Of a DNA stretch of 32,703 nucleotides, positions 16,574-24,277 are shown in pieces; the first letter of the stretch is position 1; every line of letters starts with the position of its first letter. Under the pieces are notes generated by a model, which ran no database searches, was not told the DNA's origin, and saw only the letters and a program-made list of their open reading frames with translations. Source of the DNA: a virus; IMG/VR virus record IMGVR_UViG_3300022690_000789, positions 1-32,703 of that record. The stretch is one strand, 5' to 3'. The position numbers and the translations under genes were made by a program.

Positions 16574-19002
16574 TGCCCAATGGATTTGAAGCTTTACGAG
16601 CGGAGATTGAGCGGAGAAAAACACCACAAACTCCGCAATTCAGTGCCCTTCGGGCCCGCATTCAAGCACAACAACCAGAAGCACCTCCTACCCCTATTCC
16701 TTCGGAAGTTCCTCCTCCGCCTGTTCGAACAACTCCAGTAGGTCGAATTGCTGGGGGAGTTCAAAGATTAGCTGAAGCTACCAGAGAAACCATCGAACCA
16801 GCTAGAACGACAGAACAAGCAAAACGATTATTTGCTCCAGTCGCAGGTCAATTCGGAGTATCACAACCATTACAAGAAGTTGGAGAAAAGCTTGGGGCAA
16901 TAAGACAAGCTGCCATAGAACGGATCCCAGAAACCAAAATAGCCCAAAGATTTCCTAAACTTGTGGCTGCCGTAACCACTGCCGCTGAAATATTGGCTCC
17001 TGGAGAATTGACCCCTAGTGGCCTTCAAATTGAATTAGGGGGTGTTGCAGCCTTCGGATTGGGTGGAAGGGCCTTTGGAGCCCTTCGTAGAGCCATTAAA
17101 GGCCGTCCTACAGCTTCGTTTGCTGCTTTAGAAGCCTCAGTTGCTCCTGAAGCACCAGGTGTATTTCAACAACTAAAATCTCAACTCTTACGATCTGGAG
17201 AACCAACCTTTAGACGTCAAGGAAAAGCAGGAATTTCTCTTGCAGATGATTTTAGAAATTTACAAGCGCAAACAGAAATTAGAGCTGGAACAGCAAAAGA
17301 TAAATTTATGGATGATTTAGTTGCACTAAATGATATAGAAAAAGATGCTTTTGTTGAATTTTTAGACAAAGGTATTATTCAAAAAAACTTAACTCCTAAA
17401 GCAAGATCAGTTGTAATGAGAGCTAAAGGAGTTCTAACTAATCAGGGCCAAATACTTGAACAACTTTCTAAAGAAACTGGTTTTAAAGTAACAACTCCCC
17501 AAGGGAAACGACCATTCTTTGCACGTAAAAATTTCTTTCCACGAGAACCTGATTTTGATCGTTTAGCAACAACTGAAGGAAGAGCAGATGAAGTTAAACA
17601 TTTACTTGATCCTCGTCAACCTCAAGCTTCCTCACCTGAAGAGGCTAATAGAATTATTGATTTAATTTTACAACGTCAATCGCCTATCCTAGATGATGCA
17701 GCTATTCGAGGAGTTGGTCAGACCTTTAGGGGAGTAGCCACTGAACTTAAGAGAGCGAGAATCTTTGATCTTAAAAACTTTATTCGTGATCCAGTTAGAG
17801 CTTTGAGTAGAAATATTGATAGAACAAGTGAGTCAATTGAAAGAATAAAAATATTTGGGCCATCTAATGAGAAGTATATTCAGAGATTATCTGAAATTCG
17901 AGCAACTGGTGGCGATTTTGAATCAGCAAAAACACTTGGAAATCGTCTTTTAGGATTAGAAGAAAAGAATTTTGGATTAAGTCGAGCTTTATCTGAAATT
18001 AGAGGATTTCAGGCCCTAAAATTAGGGCTAGCGGTAATAAAGAATATACCTCAAGGCTTTGTTAACTCATGGTTAGAATCAGGGAGTGTACGAGTAGCAG
18101 CAAAAGGATTCTTTAGTCAATTTACAAAAGAAGGTGTTAGATTTGCTAAAAGTTCTGGGGCGGCTGGTAATAAACTTGTTGATGATTATTTAGATGCAGT
18201 AGTTGGTATTGTACAAAATCGTCCAGGACTATTTCAAAAACTTGGTGGTAAATTATTAGATATAACAAAATTTAAATCTGCTGAAATAGCCAATCGTGTA
18301 GTAGCGGCAAATGCCGGTAGAGAATACGCACAATCTATATTAGTTCCTCGTATACTAAAGAATCCTTTAGATAAACTTGCTCGTAAGGAATTTAAAAATT
18401 TAGGCGTGAACGCAGAAAAAATTATAAAAAATCGTGGTGTCGATCAACAAGATTTACTTAGAATATCCAATGAATTCTCAAGATTAACACAATTTAAAGC
18501 TGATCCTCTATCATTACCTATATTTTGGACGACTCCGTGGGGTAGAGTTCTTACTCAGTTTAAATCATTTTCGTTCAACCAAGGAAAACTTATTGCACGT
18601 AATATGGCAAAGAGACCTATTACAACTCCGATTCGCTTAGCTGCTGTCGCTACCGCCGTAGGTATTCCAGTTAATACATTAGATAGTGTTTTACGAGCTA
18701 GATTTAAAAAGAATCAAGAAAAAATGGATAGTTTTATAGATGAAGCTTTAGCAGGTTTAATGACCATTGGAGGACTTGGATTATTCAGTGATATTTTTGA
18801 ATCGGCTAAATTTGGAAAACAAGGTTCATTCGGATTCTTCTTGGGGCCAACTGGTTCTGATATTGCTAATCTAGCTTTTGCGACAAGACAAGCAGTCCTT
18901 GGTAAACCTAAAGCGTTGGCTAGAGAAGCAGTTAAAAAGATTCCTGTTGCTGGGCCTGCCCTTAAAAATATCTTATTTCCACCTAAGCAAAAGAGAAAAT
19001 AA
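16573..19002 (+). CDS. Large internal virion protein (809 aa)
   Basis: Likely the largest ejected internal protein. The N-terminus has two related short units (FEALRAEIERR and FSALRARIQAQ), then a Pro-rich linker (about 32-55). The middle is helical with many Lys/Arg. The C-terminal 200 residues include FWTTPWGRVLTQFKSFSFNQ, a pattern seen near the end of many giant phage virion proteins, plus hydrophobic segments (LAAVATAVGIP, LAGLMTIGGLGLF) and a basic tail KQKRK. No transglycosylase motif was found. It overlaps both neighbours by TAATG, so the last three large genes form one translational unit with the gene at 19002. Confidence 0.65.
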   Translation: MPNGFEALRAEIERRKTPQTPQFSALRARIQAQQPEAPPTPIPSEVPPPPVRTTPVGRIAGGVQRLAEATRETIEPARTTEQAKRLFAPVAGQFGVSQPLQEVGEKLGAIRQAAIERIPETKIAQRFPKLVAAVTTAAEILAPGELTPSGLQIELGGVAAFGLGGRAFGALRRAIKGRPTASFAALEASVAPEAPGVFQQLKSQLLRSGEPTFRRQGKAGISLADDFRNLQAQTEIRAGTAKDKFMDDLVALNDIEKDAFVEFLDKGIIQKNLTPKARSVVMRAKGVLTNQGQILEQLSKETGFKVTTPQGKRPFFARKNFFPREPDFDRLATTEGRADEVKHLLDPRQPQASSPEEANRIIDLILQRQSPILDDAAIRGVGQTFRGVATELKRARIFDLKNFIRDPVRALSRNIDRTSESIERIKIFGPSNEKYIQRLSEIRATGGDFESAKTLGNRLLGLEEKNFGLSRALSEIRGFQALKLGLAVIKNIPQGFVNSWLESGSVRVAAKGFFSQFTKEGVRFAKSSGAAGNKLVDDYLDAVVGIVQNRPGLFQKLGGKLLDITKFKSAEIANRVVAANAGREYAQSILVPRILKNPLDKLARKEFKNLGVNAEKIIKNRGVDQQDLLRISNEFSRLTQFKADPLSLPIFWTTPWGRVLTQFKSFSFNQGKLIARNMAKRPITTPIRLAAVATAVGIPVNTLDSVLRARFKKNQEKMDSFIDEALAGLMTIGGLGLFSDIFESAKFGKQGSFGFFLGPTGSDIANLAFATRQAVLGKPKALAREAVKKIPVAGPALKNILFPPKQKRK

Positions 19003-19253
19003 TGGAAGAGTTCAAAAAACATTGGATTAAAATTTTAATGATAACTTTGACAGCGGGTATCCTATGGGCTAATGTTCAATACACAATCTCAGACCATGAT
19101 GAGGAAATTCAGACAAATAAATTGAGTATTTCTGGACTTCAATCCGAACAACACGAAATAAAAATAATCAATGCAGAAATTCTTCTTGAATTAAAATATG
19201 TCAATAAGTCTTTAGACCGATTAAATCTGGCAGTTGACAGATTAAATAAATGA
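19002..19253 (+). CDS. One-helix membrane protein with coiled coil; i-spanin or holin candidate (83 aa)
   Basis: A single transmembrane segment (WIKILMITLTAGILWANVQY, residues about 8-27) is followed by a long coiled coil (EIQTNKLSISGLQSEQHEIK and onward). This N-in, coiled-coil-out form is that of inner-membrane spanins (Rz) and of XhlA-like accessory proteins. It is the last plus-strand gene and its 3' end overlaps by 12 bases the end of the minus-strand endolysin. With the small lipoprotein at 19794-20006 it could form a two-component spanin split across the two strands. The role is inferred from shape and position. Confidence 0.55.
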   Translation: MEEFKKHWIKILMITLTAGILWANVQYTISDHDEEIQTNKLSISGLQSEQHEIKIINAEILLELKYVNKSLDRLNLAVDRLNK

Positions 19254-19772
19254 GATTTCTCTTGGTTGATTATTCTTACGCAATCCAAAATGAAGATGTG
19301 CTCCCGTAGATCCGCCCGTATTACCAGTTTTAGCTATTACTTGTCTTTGTCTAACTAGTTCTCCAGGTTTAACCATATAAGTGGATAAATGTCCATAGTA
19401 AGCTTTCGTACCATCTTTAAGCATGTGTCGTATATATATTCCAAACCCTTTTCCTTTCGGATCATCCCATCCCGCATATTCAATTAGTCCTTTAGCAACT
19501 GCATATACTAAAGTTCCTTCTGGACAAGCATAGTCATAACCTGTATGCTGGCCTTTACCATTGATTTGTCCTCGTTTCCAGATCTTTTCTTCTTTATCAA
19601 AATACCATTTCCAATATTTACTCCATATACCAAAGGTACTGGTAATAGGATAATTTTTAATAGGCTGAATTATATTTAATGTTTTCTTTTTTTTCTTGGG
19701 TTCTATTACAGGTTCCCAAGGTTTTTCTTTGGGGGCTAATTGTTCTTTTACTTTTTTAAATATGTTCCACAT
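19242..19772 (-). CDS. M23 family peptidoglycan endopeptidase (endolysin)
   Basis: Zinc metallopeptidase that cuts peptide cross-links of peptidoglycan. LytM/M23 signatures are complete: H76 and D80 (HTGYDYACPEGTLVYA), H128 (YYGHLS), and H159-L-H161 (GAHLHFGLR); H76, D80 and H161 are the expected zinc ligands. The 45-residue N-terminal extension is Lys/Pro-rich with no signal peptide, so release would need a holin. It is the last gene of the minus-strand operon, 21 bases after the lipoprotein gene, with AAAGG as ribosome site. Tail-associated M23 enzymes exist, but the gene lies apart from the tail module, so lysis is favoured. Confidence 0.88.
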   Translation of the reverse strand: MWNIFKKVKEQLAPKEKPWEPVIEPKKKKKTLNIIQPIKNYPITSTFGIWSKYWKWYFDKEEKIWKRGQINGKGQHTGYDYACPEGTLVYAVAKGLIEYAGWDDPKGKGFGIYIRHMLKDGTKAYYGHLSTYMVKPGELVRQRQVIAKTGNTGGSTGAHLHFGLRKNNQPREISFI

Positions 19773-19793
19773 TATTTAACCTTTGTCCAGCCT

Positions 19794-20006
19794 TCATTTC
19801 AGTAATTTAGGATAAGTTTCTTTGATCATTAGTCTATGATCTTCATGTAATTGATTGACAGTTTTAGAAAGATTAGTATTGTCTTTCAACACTTCTTTAT
19901 AAACTGATAATCGACCTTCATAATAACGCATAGTTCCATACTTAATAACATCAGATTTTAAGGCGCAGCCCGTACTACCTATGAGTAGTAACAATAGAAT
20001 CTTCAT
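19794..20006 (-). CDS. Small lipoprotein, o-spanin (Rz1-like) candidate (70 aa)
   Basis: MKILLLLLIGSTGC is a short lipoprotein signal with the modified Cys at residue 14 (STGC lipobox). The mature 57 residues are helical and charged (RLSVYKEVLKDNTNLSKTV) without the proline-rich region of classic Rz1. Adjacent to the M23 endolysin, which fits outer-membrane spanins. Starts one base after the stop of the upstream gene. An immunity or superinfection-exclusion lipoprotein is the alternative. Confidence 0.65.
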   Translation of the reverse strand: MKILLLLLIGSTGCALKSDVIKYGTMRYYEGRLSVYKEVLKDNTNLSKTVNQLHEDHRLMIKETYPKLLK

Positions 20007-20007
20007 C

Positions 20008-20211
20008 TTATTTAACCGCCGGAATATACATCCAATGTGAAATATATTCAGGATGTAGATGTATAAATTCAGTATTACTTACATCATATTCAAATCCACA
20101 GTCTGGTGTATTAGGTGCTTTCCAACGAATTAATACCCAATTAACATCTCTTCCTCTATGAATAATTTTAGGTAACTGTTTTTTAATATTAATCCATTTA
20201 AATTTTTTCAT
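20008..20211 (-). CDS. DUF551-like protein (67 aa)
   Basis: The protein has the pattern of the DUF551 group common in phages: a start of the type W-I-x-I/V-x-x-x-L-P (FKWINIKKQLPKI), a central VNWVLIRW strand and an ending in HWMYIPAVK, close to the usual 'thWmplPepp'. Its function is not known. The start overlaps the DNA polymerase stop (TAATG), so it is translated with it. Confidence 0.65.
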   Translation of the reverse strand: MKKFKWINIKKQLPKIIHRGRDVNWVLIRWKAPNTPDCGFEYDVSNTEFIHLHPEYISHWMYIPAVK

Positions 20212-22019
20212 TATTTTACCTCCTCCAACTCAGCCCAATTCTTATTTGACTTCTCTACTTTAACTCTGATAGGAATAGATATCTCAGGCCAATCTGTTAA
20301 ACAATTTGATATTTCTTGAAGATATTCTTTAGATACCTGAGAAGTTAAATCTATCCTAATAGCATCATGAATATTCTGTTTCCAATTAGGATGTAACTTT
20401 TCCTCAATTCTAACCATACTAGCTTTCATTAAATCAGCAGCCCAACCCTGTATTAAATGATTTACTGCGGTATACGCCATACAACATTTTCTTGTTTCTC
20501 CATTAATTAATAGTATTTTATATAAAGGATTAATTCTTCTCACTCTTCCAAATTGATTTTTAACAAAATGATCCCAGGGAGAACGACTTTGCATCACAAT
20601 ATCTCTAATATATTTTGTAAACGTTGAAATACCGCTAAAGGTATCGAGATATCGATGTCTAAATTCAATAGCTTCTTTATGCGATACTTTATTATCAAGA
20701 TTCATATTGAGAAAATTAGATAATTTTGTCTTCCCCACTCCATAAATCATCGCTAAATTCATGTTCTTAAAAACCTGCCGTTGTCCTTTTGTTACTTGAT
20801 CAAAAGAAACCTTCAAGACTTCGGCAGCTGTTTCTGTATATATATCTCGACCAGTTTTAAACATCTCCCTCATTTTAGGTTCTTGGGAATAATGCGCAAA
20901 GCCAACCATCTCAATTTGAGACTGATCCCAAAACCACATAGTGCATCCAGGATCTGGAAGAAAAGCTTTTTTAATATCTGGTTCTTTTGCCTGATTCTGT
21001 AGATTGGGGGAATTGCAGCTAAAACGACCTGTTTCAGTTCCCGTGATGTTATAGTTGCCATGGACATACCCCCTAGAATCTACATGCTTGAGTAAGGCTG
21101 CAATATATGTCGAATGTAATTTCTTCTTTCTTCTATATTGTAGTACTTTTGCTACAAATGGATGTTGTAACTGTTTGAGTACATCATCATCAGTTGATGG
21201 CAAATGTGTCTTTTCACTATAGCCTAGTATTGGGAGTTTGAAACCATCATATAAAAGTCGAGATAATTGTTTGGATGAGTTAAGATTAATCTCCCCTACT
21301 TGAAGTTTCATCTCTTGCTCCATAGCAAAGAGTTCTTTTTCATATTGTTCTTTGAGTTCCTCTAGATACGGTACATTAATTCTTAATCCATTACGTTCCA
21401 TTTTGTAAAGGATTCGTAAAACTTTAATTTCATTTTGATAGAGATTCCAAAAGTAAGTTTTAATGGCTGGAAAGTATTTTTGAAATAATTTCATAGTGCC
21501 CCAGGCATCCATACCAGCATAAGGAGCCATCAATTCAACTGGTACTTTACTAAAATCCCAATCCTTTTTTAATTTGAAATTGTCTTTTAGCCACACCTTA
21601 ATCTTCTCATCTTCCTGATGTTTAATATCTAAATCCTCAACCATTAGCATCTTTAAAGATTTGAACCGATTTTCATTGATCAAATGCGCCATAATTTGAG
21701 TGTCATTAAGTTGTCTAGTAACATTAATATTAAACGTAGATTTAATCTGATGCAAATCAAATTTAATATTATGGCCCACAATAAATTTTTGATACCCAAT
21801 AAATATATGCTGAAGTACATAACGTAAAGATTCATATTTAAATTTATTTACCGGTACAACCCAAGCGGTTTCCCCATCAGAAAAAGAAAACATAAAGATT
21901 TTAGATTTCCACCATTGCAATCCAGTAGTTTCGGTATCCATAGCAAAAATAGATCGGCACATTAATCGATCTTTCATCTCTGATAATTTCTTGGTGGAAT
22001 CAACTATCTCTAGTTTCAT
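20211..22019 (-). CDS. polA: Family A DNA polymerase with 3'-5' exonuclease
   Basis: Replicative phage polymerase (602 residues) without a 5'-nuclease domain. Proofreading motifs: Exo I D28/E30 (DTETTGL), Exo II D88 (GHNIKFDLH), Exo III Y167/D171 (YAGMDAW). Polymerase motifs: TGR at 330-332, SPNLQN 337-342, motif A D365/E370 (DQSQIE instead of DYSQIE), O-helix R414, K418, L422, Y426 (RQVFKNMNLAMIYG), motif C H551-D552-A553 where HDE is the norm. Leu422 aligns with Klenow Phe762, a residue that tracks phage lifestyle in environmental surveys. All catalytic aspartates are present, so it should be active. It overlaps the upstream zinc-ribbon gene by 20 bases. Confidence 0.95.
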   Translation of the reverse strand: MKLEIVDSTKKLSEMKDRLMCRSIFAMDTETTGLQWWKSKIFMFSFSDGETAWVVPVNKFKYESLRYVLQHIFIGYQKFIVGHNIKFDLHQIKSTFNINVTRQLNDTQIMAHLINENRFKSLKMLMVEDLDIKHQEDEKIKVWLKDNFKLKKDWDFSKVPVELMAPYAGMDAWGTMKLFQKYFPAIKTYFWNLYQNEIKVLRILYKMERNGLRINVPYLEELKEQYEKELFAMEQEMKLQVGEINLNSSKQLSRLLYDGFKLPILGYSEKTHLPSTDDDVLKQLQHPFVAKVLQYRRKKKLHSTYIAALLKHVDSRGYVHGNYNITGTETGRFSCNSPNLQNQAKEPDIKKAFLPDPGCTMWFWDQSQIEMVGFAHYSQEPKMREMFKTGRDIYTETAAEVLKVSFDQVTKGQRQVFKNMNLAMIYGVGKTKLSNFLNMNLDNKVSHKEAIEFRHRYLDTFSGISTFTKYIRDIVMQSRSPWDHFVKNQFGRVRRINPLYKILLINGETRKCCMAYTAVNHLIQGWAADLMKASMVRIEEKLHPNWKQNIHDAIRIDLTSQVSKEYLQEISNCLTDWPEISIPIRVKVEKSNKNWAELEEVK

Positions 22020-22140
22020 GATCTCTCTTCCAAGTTGTTTGACAATTTATACACCTTATATTATGCCCATTAACTGTTTCCCAAATTGCATGTTTACATA
22101 ATGGACAGATACCAATTGGCTGTTTTTCATTCTTCATCAT
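22000..22140 (-). CDS. Zinc-ribbon mini-protein (46 aa)
   Basis: Two CxxC pairs, C12/C15 (CPLC) and C30/C33 (CINC), form a zinc ribbon. The start is the first of two adjacent ATGs, within the last codons of the upstream gene; GAGGAG lies a few bases before. A much longer frame extends upstream but only by reading against the larger gene in another frame, so the short form is preferred. The end overlaps the polymerase start. Possibly a small nucleic acid- or polymerase-binding factor; unproven. Confidence 0.65.
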   Translation of the reverse strand: MMKNEKQPIGICPLCKHAIWETVNGHNIRCINCQTTWKRDHETRDS

Positions 22141-22594
22141 CCGGCTCCTCGAAGAAACCATCCGCATCAAGTTTCGCTGGCCAAATAAAGTCTGAACAAG
22201 CCTGTGTGTTAGAAATAAAATGATCACGACTATGGTAAGTTGCAAATGACAAACGCCAACCATCCCTTGTTTTGTACCACCCAAACGCCCATACCTTCCG
22301 CTCTTTCTTCTTGATAGAAGAGGGAGAACAAAGATCGCCATGAAGAGACCAAACTTCCTTCTTCACTTCGCGGCGGATGAGCCAGTCAAAAGAAGATATC
22401 CTCCTTGATGTTTCACTCATTTCACTCTCTGTTTGAGAGAAAATAATAATTATTTCTTTGCCGATATATGACACTTCTCCAACAATATGCATTCCAAACA
22501 TTTTACTTTGTGACTTCACAACCTCCCCCACAAGCGACTGGTCGTTCGGCTTTATTTCTATGGGCAACCATTCGTACTGTTTAGATTCGATCAT
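22127..22594 (-). CDS. Hypothetical protein (155 aa)
   Basis: Not recognised. Begins with a WLPIEIKP segment, contains a Gly/Ile-rich strand region (VGEVSYIGKEIIIIFSQ) and aromatic pairs (KVWAFGWYKTRDGWRLSFA), and ends in an acidic tail (FFEEPDDEE). Base composition is clearly richer in G and C than the adjoining polymerase gene, suggesting separate acquisition. The start shares ATGA with the previous gene's stop. Confidence 0.65.
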   Translation of the reverse strand: MIESKQYEWLPIEIKPNDQSLVGEVVKSQSKMFGMHIVGEVSYIGKEIIIIFSQTESEMSETSRRISSFDWLIRREVKKEVWSLHGDLCSPSSIKKKERKVWAFGWYKTRDGWRLSFATYHSRDHFISNTQACSDFIWPAKLDADGFFEEPDDEE

Positions 22595-22896
22595 GGTTTC
22601 TCTTTCAGACGAATGTTTATAGTTTGTTTCAATTGTTCAAACTCTTCTAAAAACCTACTCCATAAAGGGTTATAATGTATTCCTTCTTCTAACTCTCCAG
22701 GAAGAACATATGTTCGATCTACAATATGTATAATAATACTAAGAGGAATAAGTAATGTTATCCACCAAGGATTTATACCACTGGCCTTTATAAAAAGATA
22801 CATTATCATAAAAAACTGAAGTCTTTGGATATATTGAATCAGACGTTCTAGATGAAATTTAATTTTACCCAAAGGATTTTTCACAACATATTTCAT
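22591..22896 (-). CDS. Small membrane protein (101 aa)
   Basis: An amphipathic basic N-terminus is followed by two probable membrane segments (LQFFMIMYLFIKASG and WWITLLIPLSIIIHIV, residues about 27-59) separated by a short turn, then a charged helical C-terminus. Two-helix hairpins of this size occur in holins, but the gene is distant from the endolysin and lies among replication genes. Starts just after the stop of the 34-residue membrane protein. Function unknown. Confidence 0.65.
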   Translation of the reverse strand: MKYVVKNPLGKIKFHLERLIQYIQRLQFFMIMYLFIKASGINPWWITLLIPLSIIIHIVDRTYVLPGELEEGIHYNPLWSRFLEEFEQLKQTINIRLKEKP

Positions 22897-22897
22897 T

Positions 22898-23002
22898 TTA
22901 TCTCTTTCTCAACCAATTCAACACCATCACAAACACAATACCACACGCAAAGCCAACCAACATGCCTAGAAGATAATCTGGTGTGTCGGGAGGGAGGATC
23001 AT
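22898..23002 (-). CDS. Tiny membrane protein (34 aa)
   Basis: One predicted membrane helix (LLGMLVGFACGIVFVMVLNW) between a short Pro-rich head (MILPPDTPDY) and a basic tail (LRKR). GGAGGGGG lies just before the ATG, and the ATG overlaps the upstream stop as ATGA, while its own stop falls two bases before the next start. These exact junctions strongly support a real gene. Confidence 0.7.
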   Translation of the reverse strand: MILPPDTPDYLLGMLVGFACGIVFVMVLNWLRKR

Positions 23003-23310
23003 TTCCCCCTCCGTATTTCCTCGGCAATATGATCACATGCTAAGTTATATCCAATTCTTAGTTGTTGTTCATGATAAACTGAATCACTAACACTTTGATC
23101 TTCTTGACAATTCTCTGTGAACTTCTTATCTATTACACTCTTCCTAATCTTCTCCCGTTCCTCCCGCAACTCCGCCATCGCTTGGGTGAAGGCCGTACTT
23201 AAAATACGAATGGCTTCATGTGATTCTATTGGAAGTAAAGCCGTACATTTTATCATCCTCGGCAACTCCTCTTTCTCAAACTTCTCTAGATCAATCTTCT
23301 CAGCGGGCAT
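22999..23310 (-). CDS. Hypothetical protein, copy A of a duplicated early gene (103 aa)
   Basis: Helical, charged protein of unknown function. It shares IDLEKFEKEELPxM near the start, AMAELREER in the middle and HIAEEIR at the end with the protein at 25927-26184; the DNA for the N-terminal block is identical over 36 bases. The two are therefore paralogues from a recent duplication. This copy is longer in the middle. The ATGA at its stop starts the 34-residue membrane protein. Confidence 0.7.
   Translation of the reverse strand: MPAEKIDLEKFEKEELPRMIKCTALLPIESHEAIRILSTAFTQAMAELREEREKIRKSVIDKKFTENCQEDQSVSDSVYHEQQLRIGYNLACDHIAEEIRRGK
23261..23296. repeat. 36-bp direct repeat, copy 1
   Basis: Identical base for base to 26147-26182. 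It encodes the N-terminal ID-L-E-K-F-E-K-E-E-L-P block of the gene at 22999-23310 on the minus strand. A long identical stretch in DNA of this composition implies recent duplication or gene conversion, and could serve as a site of homologous recombination. Confidence 0.85.
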
Positions 23311-23527
23311 CTTTTAACCTCCATCCAAGATCAAGACACACACCATATTCGTACAAACCCTTCCCACTCCATTTTTCCAATGTTGCCCATGCTTGCTTTG
23401 GTGTTTTGATCATTTCCTTGAGAAGCATTTCTTCAATAATGTCTCTTGGTGTTTTGTAACCATTAGATTTACAATAAAAATAAATATGGATTCTTTTCCA
23501 CAAATAATCCTCGCATTTTTTATTCAT
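23300..23527 (-). CDS. Hypothetical protein (75 aa)
   Basis: Not recognised. Helical with aromatic and basic residues (LWKRIHIYFYCKSNGYKTPR), a middle helix KTPKQAWATLEKWSGKGL and a C-terminal YGVCLDLGWRL. The start has AAGGAG at a suitable distance in the 33-base gap upstream. The gene overlaps the next start by 11 bases. A small DNA-binding fold is possible but no clear helix-turn-helix can be claimed. Confidence 0.6.
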   Translation of the reverse strand: MNKKCEDYLWKRIHIYFYCKSNGYKTPRDIIEEMLLKEMIKTPKQAWATLEKWSGKGLYEYGVCLDLGWRLKDAR

Positions 23528-23560
23528 CGACCAAAGGTGTTCTCCTTTCTTTTGTCATAT

Positions 23561-24277
23561 CTAAAAACTCATCCATTTACCACATTTACTACATATATAT
23601 TTATGTTTTACACTCTTGAGATTATATCTAAATCCTCTAGGTTTAAGATTCCAATCTGGAGCTCCACATGAAGAACATCCATTCTTAGATTCATGCATCA
23701 CTAAACTTTTATTTAATACTTGAGGGACATAAGGAGCAATACGATTGTACACTCTTTCAAGTAATCTAACATCTTCTTTACAATATTTTATCATATATCG
23801 TAATGCTGTTGCCTCGCCTTTTAAAACCTTTTTCCATAAATTGAAATCAGTCTTAATCTTCTTTCCCAAATTTAGATATTGACTTACATAATCTAACTTA
23901 TTTGAATTCAGATAAAATACTTTACGAAGTTGCTTCAATGTATCTTCTGTTTTAGCATGGTCAATAGGTGGTAAGTTATGATATAGTAATCTACCATTAA
24001 TAAATCGAATATCATACTTATCGCCATTATGGGCTACAACTAAATTTGATTCATTAATAGCTTTACTCACCTCAATTAAAACATTCTTATCATCAAACTT
24101 ATTCCATGAAGCATGATAGACTTTTTGACTATGTGACCATTTCCATGCCACACAGATAATTTTTCGTTCTTGGATTATACTCTCATAGGATAGAAATACT
24201 TTTCTTCCAATATTCCAAGTATAGACTATATTGGGACTAGTTTCTATATCGATGAAAAGTATTTTCGGTTTTTTCAT
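23561..24277 (-). CDS. DnaQ/RNase H-like 3'-5' exonuclease with C-terminal zinc ribbon (238 aa)
   Basis: A second, separate exonuclease. DEDD signatures: D10/E12 (FIDIETSPN), D89 (AHNGDKYDIRF), D169 (YCKEDVRLLERVY), with the tyrosine two residues after Exo II D in the KYD context. These match the predicted RNase H-like/YprB-type nucleases of phages. The last 40 residues form a zinc ribbon, C201/C204 (CSSC) and C229/C232 (CSKC), likely for nucleic acid contact. As the DNA polymerase already proofreads, this enzyme may act in recombination, primer removal or host DNA degradation. Starts with ATGA at the upstream stop. Confidence 0.82.
   Translation of the reverse strand: MKKPKILFIDIETSPNIVYTWNIGRKVFLSYESIIQERKIICVAWKWSHSQKVYHASWNKFDDKNVLIEVSKAINESNLVVAHNGDKYDIRFINGRLLYHNLPPIDHAKTEDTLKQLRKVFYLNSNKLDYVSQYLNLGKKIKTDFNLWKKVLKGEATALRYMIKYCKEDVRLLERVYNRIAPYVPQVLNKSLVMHESKNGCSSCGAPDWNLKPRGFRYNLKSVKHKYICSKCGKWMSF

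Noticed and set aside
22141-22341. Long N-terminal extension of the zinc-ribbon mini-protein
   Set aside because: It reads through a better supported gene in another frame; a good ribosome site sits before the ATG at 22140.
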